Positions 53,266-62,589 are shown, counted from the first letter of the stretch. The stretch: 64,000 nt of DNA from JAUXJB01 sp965226855 (GCA_965226855.1 CBDDEE010000031.1:620001-684000); one strand, 5' to 3'. Numbers and translations: made by a program. Notes: generated by a model from the letters alone, not told the origin.

Positions 53266-53348
53266 TGGGCCAAGGGTACTATGGATAGGTCGAGCTCCGC
53301 GAAGCCCACCGCCTCTCACCGAGTCTCACAGTCCCCTGCCCTTCGGAC

Positions 53349-54074
53349 TCAGCCCGGGGAGCGTTCGTAGCGCCACCCGGAGCCGACCATCCAGAGGCGG
53401 TGTCGCGGGCCGGGGAGATCGGGGGTTGCGGTTTCGTAGCCGGCGTCGCCGTGCCACAAGGCGACCGCTCCGTCGTCGACGCGGGCGATGCACGTGGCGA
53501 AGCGCTCGGGGTCTCGACCTCGGGCGTGGGCTAGGGCGTCTTCGGTCGCGCTGCGCTGCGAGAGCTCGTGCAGAGTCACGAAGGTCGGCACGGCCAGCTC
53601 GATCTCACCCGCGTCGCGACGCTGTAGTGCGTCGGCCGGGCGCATCCACTCGTGTTTGCGAATCTCGCCGCCGTCGATCGAGACCTCGGTCTCGGGCGCA
53701 CGTGTGACGAAGAACCAGGTCAGAAAGCGGCGGGGACTGATGGATGGCGGGGTCCAGTGCGAGTAGGCCACCAAGCCCGCCTCTTCGAGCGCGAGCCCGG
53801 CCTCTTCTTGCGACTCGCGCACGGCAGCCCGGCGCGCACTCGCGAGCTTGTCTGGGTCGGCGTCCGTGCGGTCTTCGTCATCGACGCGCCCCCCGGGGAA
53901 CACCCACATGCCCCCGAACGCTACCTTGGAGTTCCGCTTCAGCATCAAAGTCTCGACCCCGGTATCGGAGTCTCGCAGCAGGATCACTGTTGCCGCCTCG
54001 TGTGCGACCACGGGCGACCGGCCCGACTCCGACAACGCCGCGAGCTGCTCGCCGTGCTTGTTCGATGAGCCCAT
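53349..54074 (-). CDS. Nudix hydrolase, long form
   Basis: 241 aa. AATVILLRDSDTGVETLMLKRN precedes MWVFPGGRVDDEDRTDADP; the Nudix core REL-type motif appears as AAVRESQEEAGLAL (R-E-x-x-E-E-x-G). The family with a long C-terminal domain includes NUDT7/19-like CoA diphosphatases. It starts 4 nt after the molybdoenzyme subunit gene, so it is probably the last gene of that operon. Confidence 0.85.
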   Translation of the reverse strand: MGSSNKHGEQLAALSESGRSPVVAHEAATVILLRDSDTGVETLMLKRNSKVAFGGMWVFPGGRVDDEDRTDADPDKLASARRAAVRESQEEAGLALEEAGLVAYSHWTPPSISPRRFLTWFFVTRAPETEVSIDGGEIRKHEWMRPADALQRRDAGEIELAVPTFVTLHELSQRSATEDALAHARGRDPERFATCIARVDDGAVALWHGDAGYETATPDLPGPRHRLWMVGSGWRYERSPG

Positions 54075-54077
54075 CCG

Positions 54078-56294
54078 CTAAGCCATGGCTTTGGCGAGTT
54101 CCGCAGCCAGGGGGAGACGACGAATGCGAATGCCGGTAGCCGAATATACGGCATTGGCCAGCGCCGGTGCCGCGGTGGGAACCCCCATTTCACCCGCACC
54201 TTCTGGAGCCGCCTCGCTGTCAATCACCTCGACCTCGACATCCGGCGCCGCGGCCATCTGCAACAGCGGATAGTCGGGGAAGTTACCCTGCTCCACCCTA
54301 CCGTCCTTGACCGAAATCTTGAGGTTCAAGGCAGCCGACAGGCCATCGATCGTGCCGCTGATGATCTGGCCTTCGAGTCCGAGCGGATTGACCACGCGGC
54401 CGACGTCGACGGCTGCAACACAGCGGTGAATCTTCAGTCGGCCCGCGTTGACGGACACTTCCAGGGCGTGAGCTGCGTAACCGCCGAACACGAAGCTGCC
54501 GGCGAGACCAATGCCGTGGCCTTCCGGGACCTCGCGCCCGTAACCAATCTTGTCAGCCGCGCGCACCAGGACCTGGCGTACCCGGCCCGTGCGGTACTTG
54601 GGCCCGCCGTGGTCGCGGTAGTCGAGCTCCCGGTCGTCTCCGAGCATGGCCAGGCGAAACGCCAGCGGGTCCTGCCCGGTCGCTACAGCGACTTCGTCAA
54701 AGAAACTCTGCACCGCGAAGGTGCAAAAGGTCGGCTGCGGACCGCGCCAGAAGCCTCGTGCGAGCCCGCACTCGATGGGCAGGAACTCGGCTTCGTAGTT
54801 TTCGACACACCCGGCCGGGACAGCGTCAGGATCGAGACAGGCAATCCAGGCCGGTGCGCTGCCCCGCGCCACCTGCAGGTCGGTGGCCGCGCTACGGTAG
54901 GACCAGCCGGTCAGCTTGCCGGCGTCGTCCAGGCCCGCGGTAATGCGCTGCACGCCGGCCGGCCGGTAGAAGTCATTTCGCATGTCGTCTTCACGAGTCC
55001 AGACCAGCTTCACGGGCCGCTTGACCCGTCGCGCGATCAGCACTGCCTCCGCGGTCACGTCGTGGTGCAAGCGACGTCCGAACGCACCTCCCGAGCGCGG
55101 CAAGTGAAACGCAATGTTCTCGGGCTTGATACCTGTCATCGCGCTGATCGTGGCCACGCCGCGTGCCGGGGTCTGAGTCGACGTGAATACCGTCGCCGAG
55201 TCTTCCCCGAGGTCGATCAGAACGTTCTGGGGTTCGAGCGTGGCGTGCGAGAGGTGCGGAACAAAATAGTCCGCAGTCAGCGAGCGGCTGGCCGCCGCGA
55301 TCGCCTTAGTCGGCTCGCCGTCCTGGCGGATCATCTGCCCCGTGCCTTCGAGCGCCTCGAGCGCGCGCCGTTCCAGCTCAGCGGAAGAGTCGTCGCCCCA
55401 GGGACCCCGGGTCCACTCGATCTTCAGGGCACGCTTGGCTTTGAACGCGGTCCAGGTGTCATCGGCAATCACAGCGACCCCAGTGACACGATGGCCTGTG
55501 AAGCCGTTCTCCGAACTGGGCAAGCGAAACACGTCGCGCACACCGGGAATAGCGCGAGCGCCGCGCGCATCAACCGACTTGATGTCACCCTCGAAGTAAG
55601 GGCAGTGTGCGACCGCGGCGTAGACCATACCCTCCATCCTGCCGTCGATGCCGTACCGCTCGCTCCCCGTGACGATGCTCTTCGTGTCGACGATCGGAAT
55701 CGGTTTTCCGATGATGCGGAACTGGTCGGGTGTCTTCAGCGGCTGGTCTTCGGCAGGGACCTCACGCTTTGCCGCGGCCGCGGCGAGCTCCCCGTAACGG
55801 TGACGCGCGCCGGTCTCGGGATGTATCAGGTACCCCGCATCGGTCTTGATCCTGCCGGCTTCGACACCCCAGGCCTCGGCCGCCGCCTCGATCAGCATGC
55901 GTCGGACCTTGGCCCCTGACTGGCGTAGGAAAGCCCACCCGTACTTCACATTGGTGCTGCCTCCTGCGCGCTGAGAGCCGTATTTGGAGGTAAACCCCGC
56001 CTTGTTATCCGCGGGTATCACGCCGTAGGGCAATTGCTCGACCACGACGTCGGACCAGCCGACATCGAGTTCCTCGGCAATCAGCATGGGTAGGGCTGTT
56101 TTGACGCCTTGGCCGATCTCCGGTGCTCTGGCACCAATAGTGACGGGACCGGCCGGATCAATGCGAACAAAAACGCCCAGTTGCTCCGGGCCAGCGATCT
56201 GCTCGGCGTTGAGCGGCGTGATGCGGGCCAGCAGACCGCCGGCAACCGTGAGCGAAACGGTGAGGAAGCCGCGACGAGTGAGAGTCGTGTCCAT
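54078..56294 (-). CDS. Molybdopterin-binding aldehyde/xanthine-dehydrogenase-type subunit, IorB-like
   Basis: 738 aa from ATG 56294 (ATGA overlap with the 2Fe-2S subunit gene). Tat signal TRRGFLTVSLTVAGGLLA, then the Moco domain repeated as in isoquinoline 1-oxidoreductase beta subunits: VRIDPAGPVTIGARAPEIGQGVKTALPMLIAEELD, GSQRAGGSTNVKYGW, LPRSGGAFGRRLHHD, and the C-terminal Glu region PEGAGEMGVPTAAPALANAVY. It would hydroxylate an aldehyde or N-heterocycle in the periplasm; a FAD subunit is absent, as in IorAB. Confidence 0.9.
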   Translation of the reverse strand: MDTTLTRRGFLTVSLTVAGGLLARITPLNAEQIAGPEQLGVFVRIDPAGPVTIGARAPEIGQGVKTALPMLIAEELDVGWSDVVVEQLPYGVIPADNKAGFTSKYGSQRAGGSTNVKYGWAFLRQSGAKVRRMLIEAAAEAWGVEAGRIKTDAGYLIHPETGARHRYGELAAAAAKREVPAEDQPLKTPDQFRIIGKPIPIVDTKSIVTGSERYGIDGRMEGMVYAAVAHCPYFEGDIKSVDARGARAIPGVRDVFRLPSSENGFTGHRVTGVAVIADDTWTAFKAKRALKIEWTRGPWGDDSSAELERRALEALEGTGQMIRQDGEPTKAIAAASRSLTADYFVPHLSHATLEPQNVLIDLGEDSATVFTSTQTPARGVATISAMTGIKPENIAFHLPRSGGAFGRRLHHDVTAEAVLIARRVKRPVKLVWTREDDMRNDFYRPAGVQRITAGLDDAGKLTGWSYRSAATDLQVARGSAPAWIACLDPDAVPAGCVENYEAEFLPIECGLARGFWRGPQPTFCTFAVQSFFDEVAVATGQDPLAFRLAMLGDDRELDYRDHGGPKYRTGRVRQVLVRAADKIGYGREVPEGHGIGLAGSFVFGGYAAHALEVSVNAGRLKIHRCVAAVDVGRVVNPLGLEGQIISGTIDGLSAALNLKISVKDGRVEQGNFPDYPLLQMAAAPDVEVEVIDSEAAPEGAGEMGVPTAAPALANAVYSATGIRIRRLPLAAELAKAMA

Positions 56295-56767
56295 CAGGCT
56301 CGACCTCCCTGGTGGTTCACCATCGCCGCGGCACGCTTGATGGCCTTGCGGATGCGTGGATAGGTGCCACAGCGGCACAGGTTGGTCAGCGTCGCGATGT
56401 CCTCGTCGGTGGGGTCGGGAACGCGCTTCAACAGGTCGACCGCCGCCATCACCTGCCCGGCCTGGCAATAGCCGCACTGAGGAACGTCTTCCGCAATCCA
56501 GGCCTGTTGAACGGGGTGCAGCGTGTCACCGTCCGCCAAGCCTTCGATGGTGGTGACTTCGCGACCCGCAATGGCCGATACGGGCAGACTGCAGGAGCGC
56601 GTCGCACGACCGTCCACATGGACCGTACAGGCACCGCACGCGGCGACGCCACATCCATACTTGGTTCCGGTCAGGCCCGCGTGATCACGCAGGTACCACA
56701 GGAGGGGCGTGTCCTCGGCACCGTCGAAGCGCGCTGGGCGCCCATTGACCTTGAACTCGATCGACAT
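56294..56767 (-). CDS. (2Fe-2S)-binding subunit, IorA-like
   Basis: 157 aa with two 2Fe-2S clusters. Plant-type site: YGCGVAACGACTVHVDGRATRSC; second site: PQCGYCQAGQVMAAV and TNLCRCGTYPRI. It passes electrons from the molybdenum subunit to a membrane acceptor. No signal of its own, so it should be carried by the Tat-exported partner. A tRNA-Pro fragment lies 62 nt upstream. Confidence 0.93.
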   Translation of the reverse strand: MSIEFKVNGRPARFDGAEDTPLLWYLRDHAGLTGTKYGCGVAACGACTVHVDGRATRSCSLPVSAIAGREVTTIEGLADGDTLHPVQQAWIAEDVPQCGYCQAGQVMAAVDLLKRVPDPTDEDIATLTNLCRCGTYPRIRKAIKRAAAMVNHQGGRA

Positions 56768-56829
56768 GTCTCAGCCTCCCGAAACACCAAGTGCTTCATG
56801 ATAACGCCTGGCCGACCTGGGTAGCGGCG

Positions 56830-56868
56830 CGGGGCGGCCGGATTCGAACCGGCGACTTCTTGCTCCCG
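56830..56868 (-). repeat. Direct repeat copy A, tRNA-Pro 3' fragment
   Basis: Thirty-nine bases (beginning CGGGGCGGCCGGATTCGAAC on the plus strand) identical to 60156-60194. Read on the minus strand it is the 3' half of a tRNA-Pro: GGGAGCAAG, T-arm GCCGGTTCGAATCCGGC and acceptor CGCCCCG, but without the CCA end and with an altered anticodon loop. No D-arm or acceptor 5' strand is present, so it is not a tRNA gene. Likely an attachment-site scar. Confidence 0.75.
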
Positions 56869-57091
56869 TAGCAACACCGGCGTTTTTCCACGTATGTCTA
56901 GAGTCGTCTACAGGCGTGTTTCTGCTAGTGATTCGCGGCTCCCACCAGCAGCCCCGGACAGCCCTATACAGCCCTGGATTCTCACCGTGGCTGTATTGTG
57001 GCAGTACCAGCCGTGCGCCTCCGTATGGCACCGAACGCGCTCAACCCGCCGCACGAGCGCACCATCCGCTTGAACACCGCCCCCCCGGCCC

Positions 57092-57196
57092 TCAGATGAC
57101 TTCCATGAGAAGGCAGCCCCGCTCGAAGCACAGCTCGATCGCGTCGTCGAGGCTCTCGACGCCGTGCCGCTCCGAGCTCAGCTTCAGGCCCGCCAC
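57092..57196 (-). pseudogene. Possible fragment of a UGSC-like protein N-terminus
   Basis: A 34-codon minus frame reads VAGLKLSSERHGVESLDDAI then ELCFERG, which resembles the start of proteins with the SLDDAIELCFERGWTDGLP motif, and then loses similarity before a TGA. The surrounding 400 nt between copy A and the SDR gene is otherwise gene-free. Weak evidence. Confidence 0.3.
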
Positions 57197-57276
57197 GTGA
57201 AGAGCCTGTCACGGGCCGCTAGCCCTTGGACCCGCCGCCACCAGTACAATGGGTCTCCATGTCAGGAGAGGTCCAA

Positions 57277-58065
57277 ATGCGTTTGCAGGGCAAGAAAGCG
57301 ATCGTCATCGGCGCCGGGCAGACGCCTGGCGAGACGATCGGCAATGGTCGGGCCACTGCGATCCTGTTCGCTCGGGAAGGGGCGGAGGTCATGTGCGTAG
57401 ACAGGCGGCTCGATTCCGCCCAGGACACGGTCGACATGATCCAGAAGGAAGGCGGTGGCGCCTTCGCCCACGAGTGCGACATCGTGGACGAGGCGGCGAA
57501 CGTCGAGCTCGTCAAGACGGCCCTAGAAGCGATGGGCCGTATCGACATCTTGCACAACAACGTCGGTGTCGGCTTCGGCGACGCCCCGCCGCACCGGCTG
57601 ACCGAGGAAACCTACGACCGGATCATGACGGTCAACCTCAAAGCCATGTGGCGTACGTGTAGGCACGTGATTCCGGTCATGCGGGAGCAGAACGCGGGTG
57701 CGATCATCAATATCTCGTCAGCCGCAGCGGTCTCATCGGGGGGCATGACCGCCTATGAGATCTCCAAGGCGGGAGTGAACAAGCTGACGACTTCGATCGC
57801 CATGTCGAATGCAAAGTACGGAGTGCGCTGCAATTGCATCATGCCGGGGCTGATGGATACGCCCATGGCCATCGAGGGCAATGTGCAGGCGCGCGGCATC
57901 TCGCGTGAGGAGGTGCGCGCAATGCGCGACCGGCTGGTGCCGCTTCGCAGCAAGATGGGCAGCGGCTGGGATGTGGCCTATGGCGCGCTCTACCTTGCGT
58001 CCGATGAAGCCAACTTCGTGACCGGTGTCATCCTGCCGATCGACGGCGGGCACTGCGCGCGCTAG
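57277..58065 (+). CDS. Short-chain dehydrogenase/reductase
   Basis: 262 aa from ATG 57277; AGGAGAGG 6 nt upstream decides it over an ATG at 57259. The Rossmann motif is a variant, IGAGQTPGETIGNGRA. NNVGVGF, the catalytic Ser in NISSAAAVSSGG, YEISKAG (YxxxK) and PGLMDTP are all SDR features. Cytoplasmic; substrate unknown. First of two adjacent SDR genes, 22 nt apart, probably one transcript. Confidence 0.88.
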   Translation: MRLQGKKAIVIGAGQTPGETIGNGRATAILFAREGAEVMCVDRRLDSAQDTVDMIQKEGGGAFAHECDIVDEAANVELVKTALEAMGRIDILHNNVGVGFGDAPPHRLTEETYDRIMTVNLKAMWRTCRHVIPVMREQNAGAIINISSAAAVSSGGMTAYEISKAGVNKLTTSIAMSNAKYGVRCNCIMPGLMDTPMAIEGNVQARGISREEVRAMRDRLVPLRSKMGSGWDVAYGALYLASDEANFVTGVILPIDGGHCAR

Positions 58066-58087
58066 CCCGGGAGGGCGGGAGGAAACC

Positions 58088-58945
58088 ATGAAGGAAGTCA
58101 GAGGAAAAGTGGCGTTCGTCACCGGTGGCGCGAGCGGTATGGGGCTCGGCATGGTGCGCGCCTTCGCCGACGCGGGCATGCGGGTCATGATCGGCGACAT
58201 CGAGAAAGAGCCGCTCGAGCGCGCGGTCGCCGAACTCAAGGAGACGGGCGCCGAGATCGCGGGCTTTCAAGTGGACGTCACGCAGCTCGAGCAGGTCGAG
58301 GCCGCCGCGCAGGCAACCGTCGATACCTTTGGAAGCGTGCATGTCATCTGTAACAACGCGGGCATCGGCGTTGGTGGCCGGTCCGAAACCGCGAGGATGC
58401 GCAACTGGCACTGGGTAGTGGACGTGAATCTCTGGGGCGTCGTGCACGGACTGCAGGCCTTCGTGCCGCGGATCCTGTCGCATGGAGACGGGGGCCACGT
58501 GGTCAATACGGCATCGATGGCCGGGATGTTCGGTCTGCGCGGTGCGGGCCCGTACAACGCCACCAAGTTTGCCGTGGTCGGCATCTCGGAGACCATGATG
58601 GCGGAGCACCGCAACGACGATCTGGGCGTTTCCGTGCTGTGTCCGGGAGTCGTCGCGACCAACATTGGCACTTCGGGCCGCAACCGGCCGTCCGACTACG
58701 GCGGCCCCGTGGATCCGAACCAGAAGGATCGCACCTCCGAGATGCTCGCCAAGGGCCTCGATCCCGACATTGTCGGTCGACAAGTGCTCGAGGCGATCCA
58801 GGACGATCAGCCGTACATCTTCACAGATCCGGGGCTCCGCTACCTGATCGAGCAACGCTCAGCCGAGATCCTGGCGGGCTACGACTGGGCCGACCAGTGC
58901 AAGGCGCTGCAGGGAGTCGAGCAGTCGGGATTGCTGCCGGAATAG
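58088..58945 (+). CDS. Short-chain dehydrogenase/reductase, second gene
   Basis: 285 aa from ATG 58088 with GGGAGGAAACC upstream. TGGASGMGLGM (TGxxxGxG), CNNAGIGVGG, NTASMAGMFG and YNATKFA are the SDR cofactor and catalytic motifs. The C-terminus is longer than in the first SDR, with an acidic tail (DPDIVGRQVLEAIQDDQPYIF). Possibly acts in a two-step alcohol/ketone oxidation with its neighbour. Confidence 0.88.
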   Translation: MKEVRGKVAFVTGGASGMGLGMVRAFADAGMRVMIGDIEKEPLERAVAELKETGAEIAGFQVDVTQLEQVEAAAQATVDTFGSVHVICNNAGIGVGGRSETARMRNWHWVVDVNLWGVVHGLQAFVPRILSHGDGGHVVNTASMAGMFGLRGAGPYNATKFAVVGISETMMAEHRNDDLGVSVLCPGVVATNIGTSGRNRPSDYGGPVDPNQKDRTSEMLAKGLDPDIVGRQVLEAIQDDQPYIFTDPGLRYLIEQRSAEILAGYDWADQCKALQGVEQSGLLPE

Positions 58946-59065
58946 GCGGTGGTCGCCTCGTCCTCGAGATCGACGCCGTCGGGCAACGCAAAGTAGTGGT
59001 GCGTGGCCTCGCAGATCGTGGAATCGGATTGGAGGGAAACCGGAGTTTCGAGATCGGCATGCGGC

Positions 59066-59395
59066 TTAGGGCGTGACCTCGACCAACAGGCTGTCCGAGA
59101 CGAGCCGACCGATCCCGGCCTTCAGGAGCGCCTCGAGCCAGCTCTGAAACTCCGAATCGGCATACAGCTTCGCGTTGTTCGCTGCGAACGCGGCCAGGCT
59201 AGGGTGATCAATCACGATCGAGACGGTATTCGTGTTGGGTCCGGCGACGGTCGCCTGGAAGATCCGCGAAGCCGGGAGGCCGAGGCGCTTCCTAATCGCC
59301 ATTGCCTGCGACTGACGCTTCAGGAATTCGTTCAGCTGACCCGGTTCCACCTCGAACACGATGACACGCCTTTGAGCGGGTTCTTCTGTCTGCAT
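59066..59395 (-). CDS. Hypothetical protein, dimeric ferredoxin-like (ABM-type) fold possible
   Basis: 109 aa. VIVFEVEPGQLNEFLKRQSQA and TNTVSIVIDHPSLAAFAANN alternate strand and helix as in small ABM/EthD-like proteins, but no family signature is certain. It is convergent with the second SDR gene; the 120 nt between them and the 109 nt before the cyclase remnant contain nothing else identified. Confidence 0.55.
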   Translation of the reverse strand: MQTEEPAQRRVIVFEVEPGQLNEFLKRQSQAMAIRKRLGLPASRIFQATVAGPNTNTVSIVIDHPSLAAFAANNAKLYADSEFQSWLEALLKAGIGRLVSDSLLVEVTP

Positions 59396-59504
59396 GCGAG
59401 CCTCCGTTCACCCCCACGTACAGCCTACTACGGAGCCCGCAGCAGAGGCCGAGGACCCGGGCGATCTAGGCTCTCTGGAGGGCTGGTGGGAGTAAACTGC
59501 CCGT

Positions 59505-60135
59505 ATGGCCCCGGAGCGCCGCCTCGCCGCCATCCTCCACGCCGATGTGGTCGGCTAGGGGGCGGGGGACTGATGTGACCCCATGGCCGTGAAGTCGAGC
59601 CTGCTCTCGCTGGTGTGCACCTGGCGGGCGCGAGGTGGACACTGCCGGGGACGGCTTCTTCCTCACCTTCGAGACGCCGAGTGCGGCCGTCACCTTCGCG
59701 CTGCGACTCCAGCAGATCCACCACGACAAGCCCGAGCTTCCCAAGGTGCGCGTCGGCATACACCTTGGTGAGGTGAGCGAGCGGCCCGCGCCGACGGGAG
59801 CAGCCAACCCGCTGTTCATCGAGGGACTGGCCGTGGACCTGGCAGGGCGCATCCAGTCGCTCGCGCAGCCGGGCCAGGTCTTGATGTCGCAGCCCGTGTT
59901 CGACGGCGCTCGCCAGCGTCTCCGGGGACAAGAGATCGAGCGCGAAATCCGCTGGCGCTCCTATGGGCAATACCGGCTCAAGGGAATCCTTGAGCCCGTG
60001 GAGATCCGCGAGGCGGGCTTCGAGGGCATCTCACCGTTCGAGGCACCGCCCGATTCGGAGAAGGCAACCCGCGTCCGAGTGGGCGTGGCTCTCATAGTTG
60101 CCGCACTAATCGTCGTCTTCGGTAAGCCTCTGTAG
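59505..60135 (+). pseudogene. Class III adenylate cyclase remnant, truncated and frameshifted
   Basis: ATG 59505 starts MAPERRLAAILHADVVG, the usual start of LuxR-like soluble cyclases, but a TAG follows immediately. One frame over, EVDTAGDGFFLTFETPSAAVTFALRLQ to VRVGIHLGEV resumes the catalytic domain about 40 residues later; the first metal-binding Asp region is thus partly lost. The protein ends after one membrane helix at the tRNA-Pro fragment, where related proteins continue into TPR repeats. Confidence 0.78.
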
Positions 60136-60151
60136 CTACAGAACAAACCAA

Positions 60152-60194
60152 TGGTCGGGGCGGCCGGATTCGAACCGGCGACTTCTTGCTCCCG
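60152..60194 (-). repeat. Direct repeat copy B, tRNA-Pro 3' half with CCA
   Basis: Identical to copy A over 39 nt (60156-60194) and extended to the ACCA terminus (TGGT on the plus strand at 60152-60155). Read on the minus strand the loop TTCGGGA gives a CGG anticodon, as in tRNA-Pro(CGG), but the 5' half of a tRNA is missing. It marks the truncation point of the cyclase remnant. Confidence 0.78.
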
Positions 60195-60707
60195 AAGCAC
60201 ACTTGGGCGTTTCACTGCGTTCCGGTCCGTGTTAGTGGGCCAGTATTTCCGCGTACTTACCGGCCTTTCGTTCCGCTGCGTTCCGCCTGTGCTGACACGT
60301 TCACGCACAAACTCACGCACTAGAACGGGCCATCGAGACCAGTTCCCACTCTCGGAGAGGCACGTACTGGTTCGCACAGTGCATAGCAGCACTACGTGCC
60401 TCTTTTGCCGTGACTTTTCTTTGTCGAGCGGGCTCAGCCCCTGGGTCTGGAGGGCGCCTATATTCCCCCCGGAGTGTGCGTGCACACATGCACACGCCCG
60501 GAATGCCTGGGTGCCCTCGTTTGGCCTCCAAAAGCGTGCAGGACTCGAACCTGCACACAAGGGACACCAAGTCAATAGAATCAGGCACTTACAGATCTGA
60601 CGACCGTCTCCAAACCGTCTCCAAGGCCAACGAGCAACATCCACCCCGAGTTATTGACAGCTGACTCACGCCAATTCCAAGATTGATCTAATCAGTGGAA
60701 AGCAAAA
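60195..60707. other. Gene-free stretch with a second tRNA-like T-arm
   Basis: No credible gene. At about 60533-60585 the minus strand reads GTGTGCAGGTTCGAGTCCTG followed by CACGC, a T-arm-like stem-loop, preceded by TTGGTGTCCC reminiscent of a class II variable arm; again no complete tRNA can be drawn. Open frames here translate tRNA sequence (AAGFEPATS, RAGLEPAH) and are artefacts. The region looks like accumulated attachment-site debris. Confidence 0.45.
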
Positions 60708-61037
60708 ATGGCATATGACGAAGGAGCCGCAGAGCGCTTGAGAGGAATATTTGATGATCAGCCGGATGTCATCGAGAGGAAGATGTTCGGCGGTATTGCT
60801 TTCATGCACGCAGGCAACATGTGTTGCGGAATCGTTGACGACGTCCTTATGGCACGGGTCGGGCCAGACGCCTACCCGGGTGCGCTAACCAGGCCCTACG
60901 CGCGGGAAATGGACTTCACTGGGAAGTCCATGAAGGGTTTCGTCTACATCGATCCGGCTGGCTTTGCGGAGGATGACCAACTGCGAGAATGGGTAAGCCT
61001 CTGCCAGGCATTTACTGGTTCTCTGCCGGCCAAGTAG
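60708..61037 (+). CDS. TfoX/Sxy N-terminal domain protein
   Basis: 109 aa. RKMFGGIAFMHAGNMCCGIVDDVLMARVG and GKSMKGFVYIDPAGF are the TfoX N-terminal signature. Stand-alone N-terminal domains are common; a role in competence is inferred only from TfoX of Haemophilus/Vibrio. GGAAAG precedes the ATG. Base composition upstream is more AT-rich than elsewhere. Confidence 0.85.
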   Translation: MAYDEGAAERLRGIFDDQPDVIERKMFGGIAFMHAGNMCCGIVDDVLMARVGPDAYPGALTRPYAREMDFTGKSMKGFVYIDPAGFAEDDQLREWVSLCQAFTGSLPAK

Positions 61038-61092
61038 GACATTCGCATTCAAATCAGCCGCTCGAGCTCCTGCGAGGCGTCGTGATCGAGCA

Positions 61093-61287
61093 TCAACTGG
61101 CAGAAGCCTGGGAACAAGCTCGCCATGACGGGATCCTCCGCGTCGTCTCCCATAGCTCGTCCTCCGACACGTTGCCCACGCCCGCCGCGCGAAGCTCCTC
61201 GCAGTAGGAAGTCAGCAGCTCCCGCTCCAAGGAGCGGCGCAGCTCCGTGTCCACGGATCCGCCAAGGAAGTACACGAGATCGAACAT
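61093..61287 (-). pseudogene. Phosphotransferase (APH-like) family C-terminal fragment
   Basis: A 64-codon piece reads MFDLVYFLGGSVDTELRRSL then ERELLTSYCEELRAAGVG, like the C-terminal region of the DUF1679/aminoglycoside-phosphotransferase-type family (DLGYFLGGSLDPELRRxHE). No kinase core is present on either side, so this is a remnant. Confidence 0.5.
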
Positions 61288-61836
61288 TCCGGTACCGCTG
61301 CGAGGCCGAGGACCTCATCGAGCTTGCCCAGATCGCGGCGGGACCTGACCGCCCACTCACCGTGACCCAAGACCCGTATCGCGACAGCGCAGAAGTCGTT
61401 CGCTATCTCGGGATGGTTGGGCGGGCGATCACGCTTAGCGATGGGTGGGAGTCCCCAGCAGAACTCCAGCGGCCTCTGTTCAAGCTCACTGACTATCACC
61501 AAGGGCTTGTCGACGCGGGAGAGCGTGGTCGGGGGATGAGCACGGTCTCCCACTGAAGGCAGGGAGCCTGGCTAGCTCTCTGACCTGTGGAATCCGACCC
61601 CCTGTGGAGGTGAGCGCGGGCCGGGTTCACCCCACCGGCTTCCTCTAGACGGCCAACAAGGAGCTGCCGCCCCCCACTGCTGGCCTACGAGAGCAAGGAC
61701 CGCGAGGACGCTCGTAGCCCCTCTGCGCCCGCCAGTAGGATTTTGCCTCTATCGGGGGACCAAAAAGCCCCCGGGCAATGAGGGCTGCGCTGACCGCCAG
61801 GAGGCCAGGGGTGTGGCCGCCGAACTTACGGCTGTT
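61288..61836. other. Degenerate region, no gene assigned
   Basis: A plus-strand open frame to 61556 (containing DLIELAQIAAGPDRPLTVTQ and AEVVRYLGMVGRAITLSDG) is protein-like but has no start or known family, and may be another fragment. From 61557 to 61836 I see no coding signal; a short hairpin CGGGG-N-CCCCG with an A5 loop is at about 61755-61775. Confidence 0.35.
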
Positions 61837-62452
61837 TCAGTTGGGAATGAAGCGGTGTTGGCACGCCGTGCAGATGAACGTCTTCTCGTAGTCCGGCGTA
61901 GCTGCTTCGGCGTCCTTCTTGAGTTGGGCGTTAATAGCGACCGCAATTCCGCAGACTACAGCTAGTATGGCAATTCCAGCCCACCCGCTGTTGGTCGCTC
62001 CAATGGTGATACCACAGGCCACAACGCCGAGAGTAATTGCGAGCGGTACGAGGGTAGACCGGCGCCTGAGGTGGCCCCGCCTTCGCGGCGGCGACCGTTT
62101 GGTCCATTTCACTGGTCCCCTCCTCGAATAATCCACGGAGTTTCTTAGAAGCTGCCCCACAACGTGGACAGAGGACCCCGATGCCTGGTCCCGAAGCCGC
62201 CGGGCGAGCAGTGGGCTCTTCTGTCGCATCGCCTGCGTCCTGCGATGGAGCTGGAAGCGGCGGTGGACCGTCCTCGAATAGATCTTCGAGCTCGTCGAGT
62301 TCACTAGCCTGCTTCCAGTCGGCCATCCCGCGGGTCCAAACGAGCGTTTCTGGTCCGACTATCTGCTGTACCGCTAGTTCGGTCAGTTCCTCCACGGAGA
62401 CGGGACCGCAGCGGCGTTCGTCTTTGCCGTAGTACCAAATCTGATTCGACAT
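61837..62452 (-). pseudogene. GYF-domain / zinc-ribbon membrane protein, frameshifted
   Basis: From ATG 62452 the first frame gives a GYF_2 domain (MSNQIWYYGKDERRCGPVSV, then LVWTRGMADWKQASEL) and a zinc knuckle CPRCG. Another frame then carries two hydrophobic helices (LVPLAITLGVVACGITIGAT and GWAGIAILAVVCGIAVAI) and a final CTACQHRF knuckle to 61837. The total length leaves one extra base, so a single frameshift between about 62085 and 62135 splits a ~204-aa protein. Confidence 0.65.
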
Positions 62453-62589
62453 TGACTGCCCCAAAGTGTACCGGAGTGGCTCTGGCTGAGTCATGCAACA
62501 GACCACTGTCGGCCGCCAGCGTTTGGAATCCCATTTCTACTGAGCCAACTCGCACACAGCCGGAGGATCGGGGGTAGGGTTATCTCGTG

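Noticed and set aside
56830..56905. Complete tRNA gene at copy A
   Set aside because: T-arm and acceptor 3' strand are present but no D-arm, no matching acceptor 5' strand and no uridine at position 33.
60152..60230. Complete tRNA-Pro at copy B
   Set aside because: The 3' half including CCA is good but the 5' half is missing; anticodon stem does not pair.
60151..60600. 149-aa open frame beginning GAAGFEPATS
   Set aside because: This is the well-known spurious translation of tRNA T-arm sequence; no domain.
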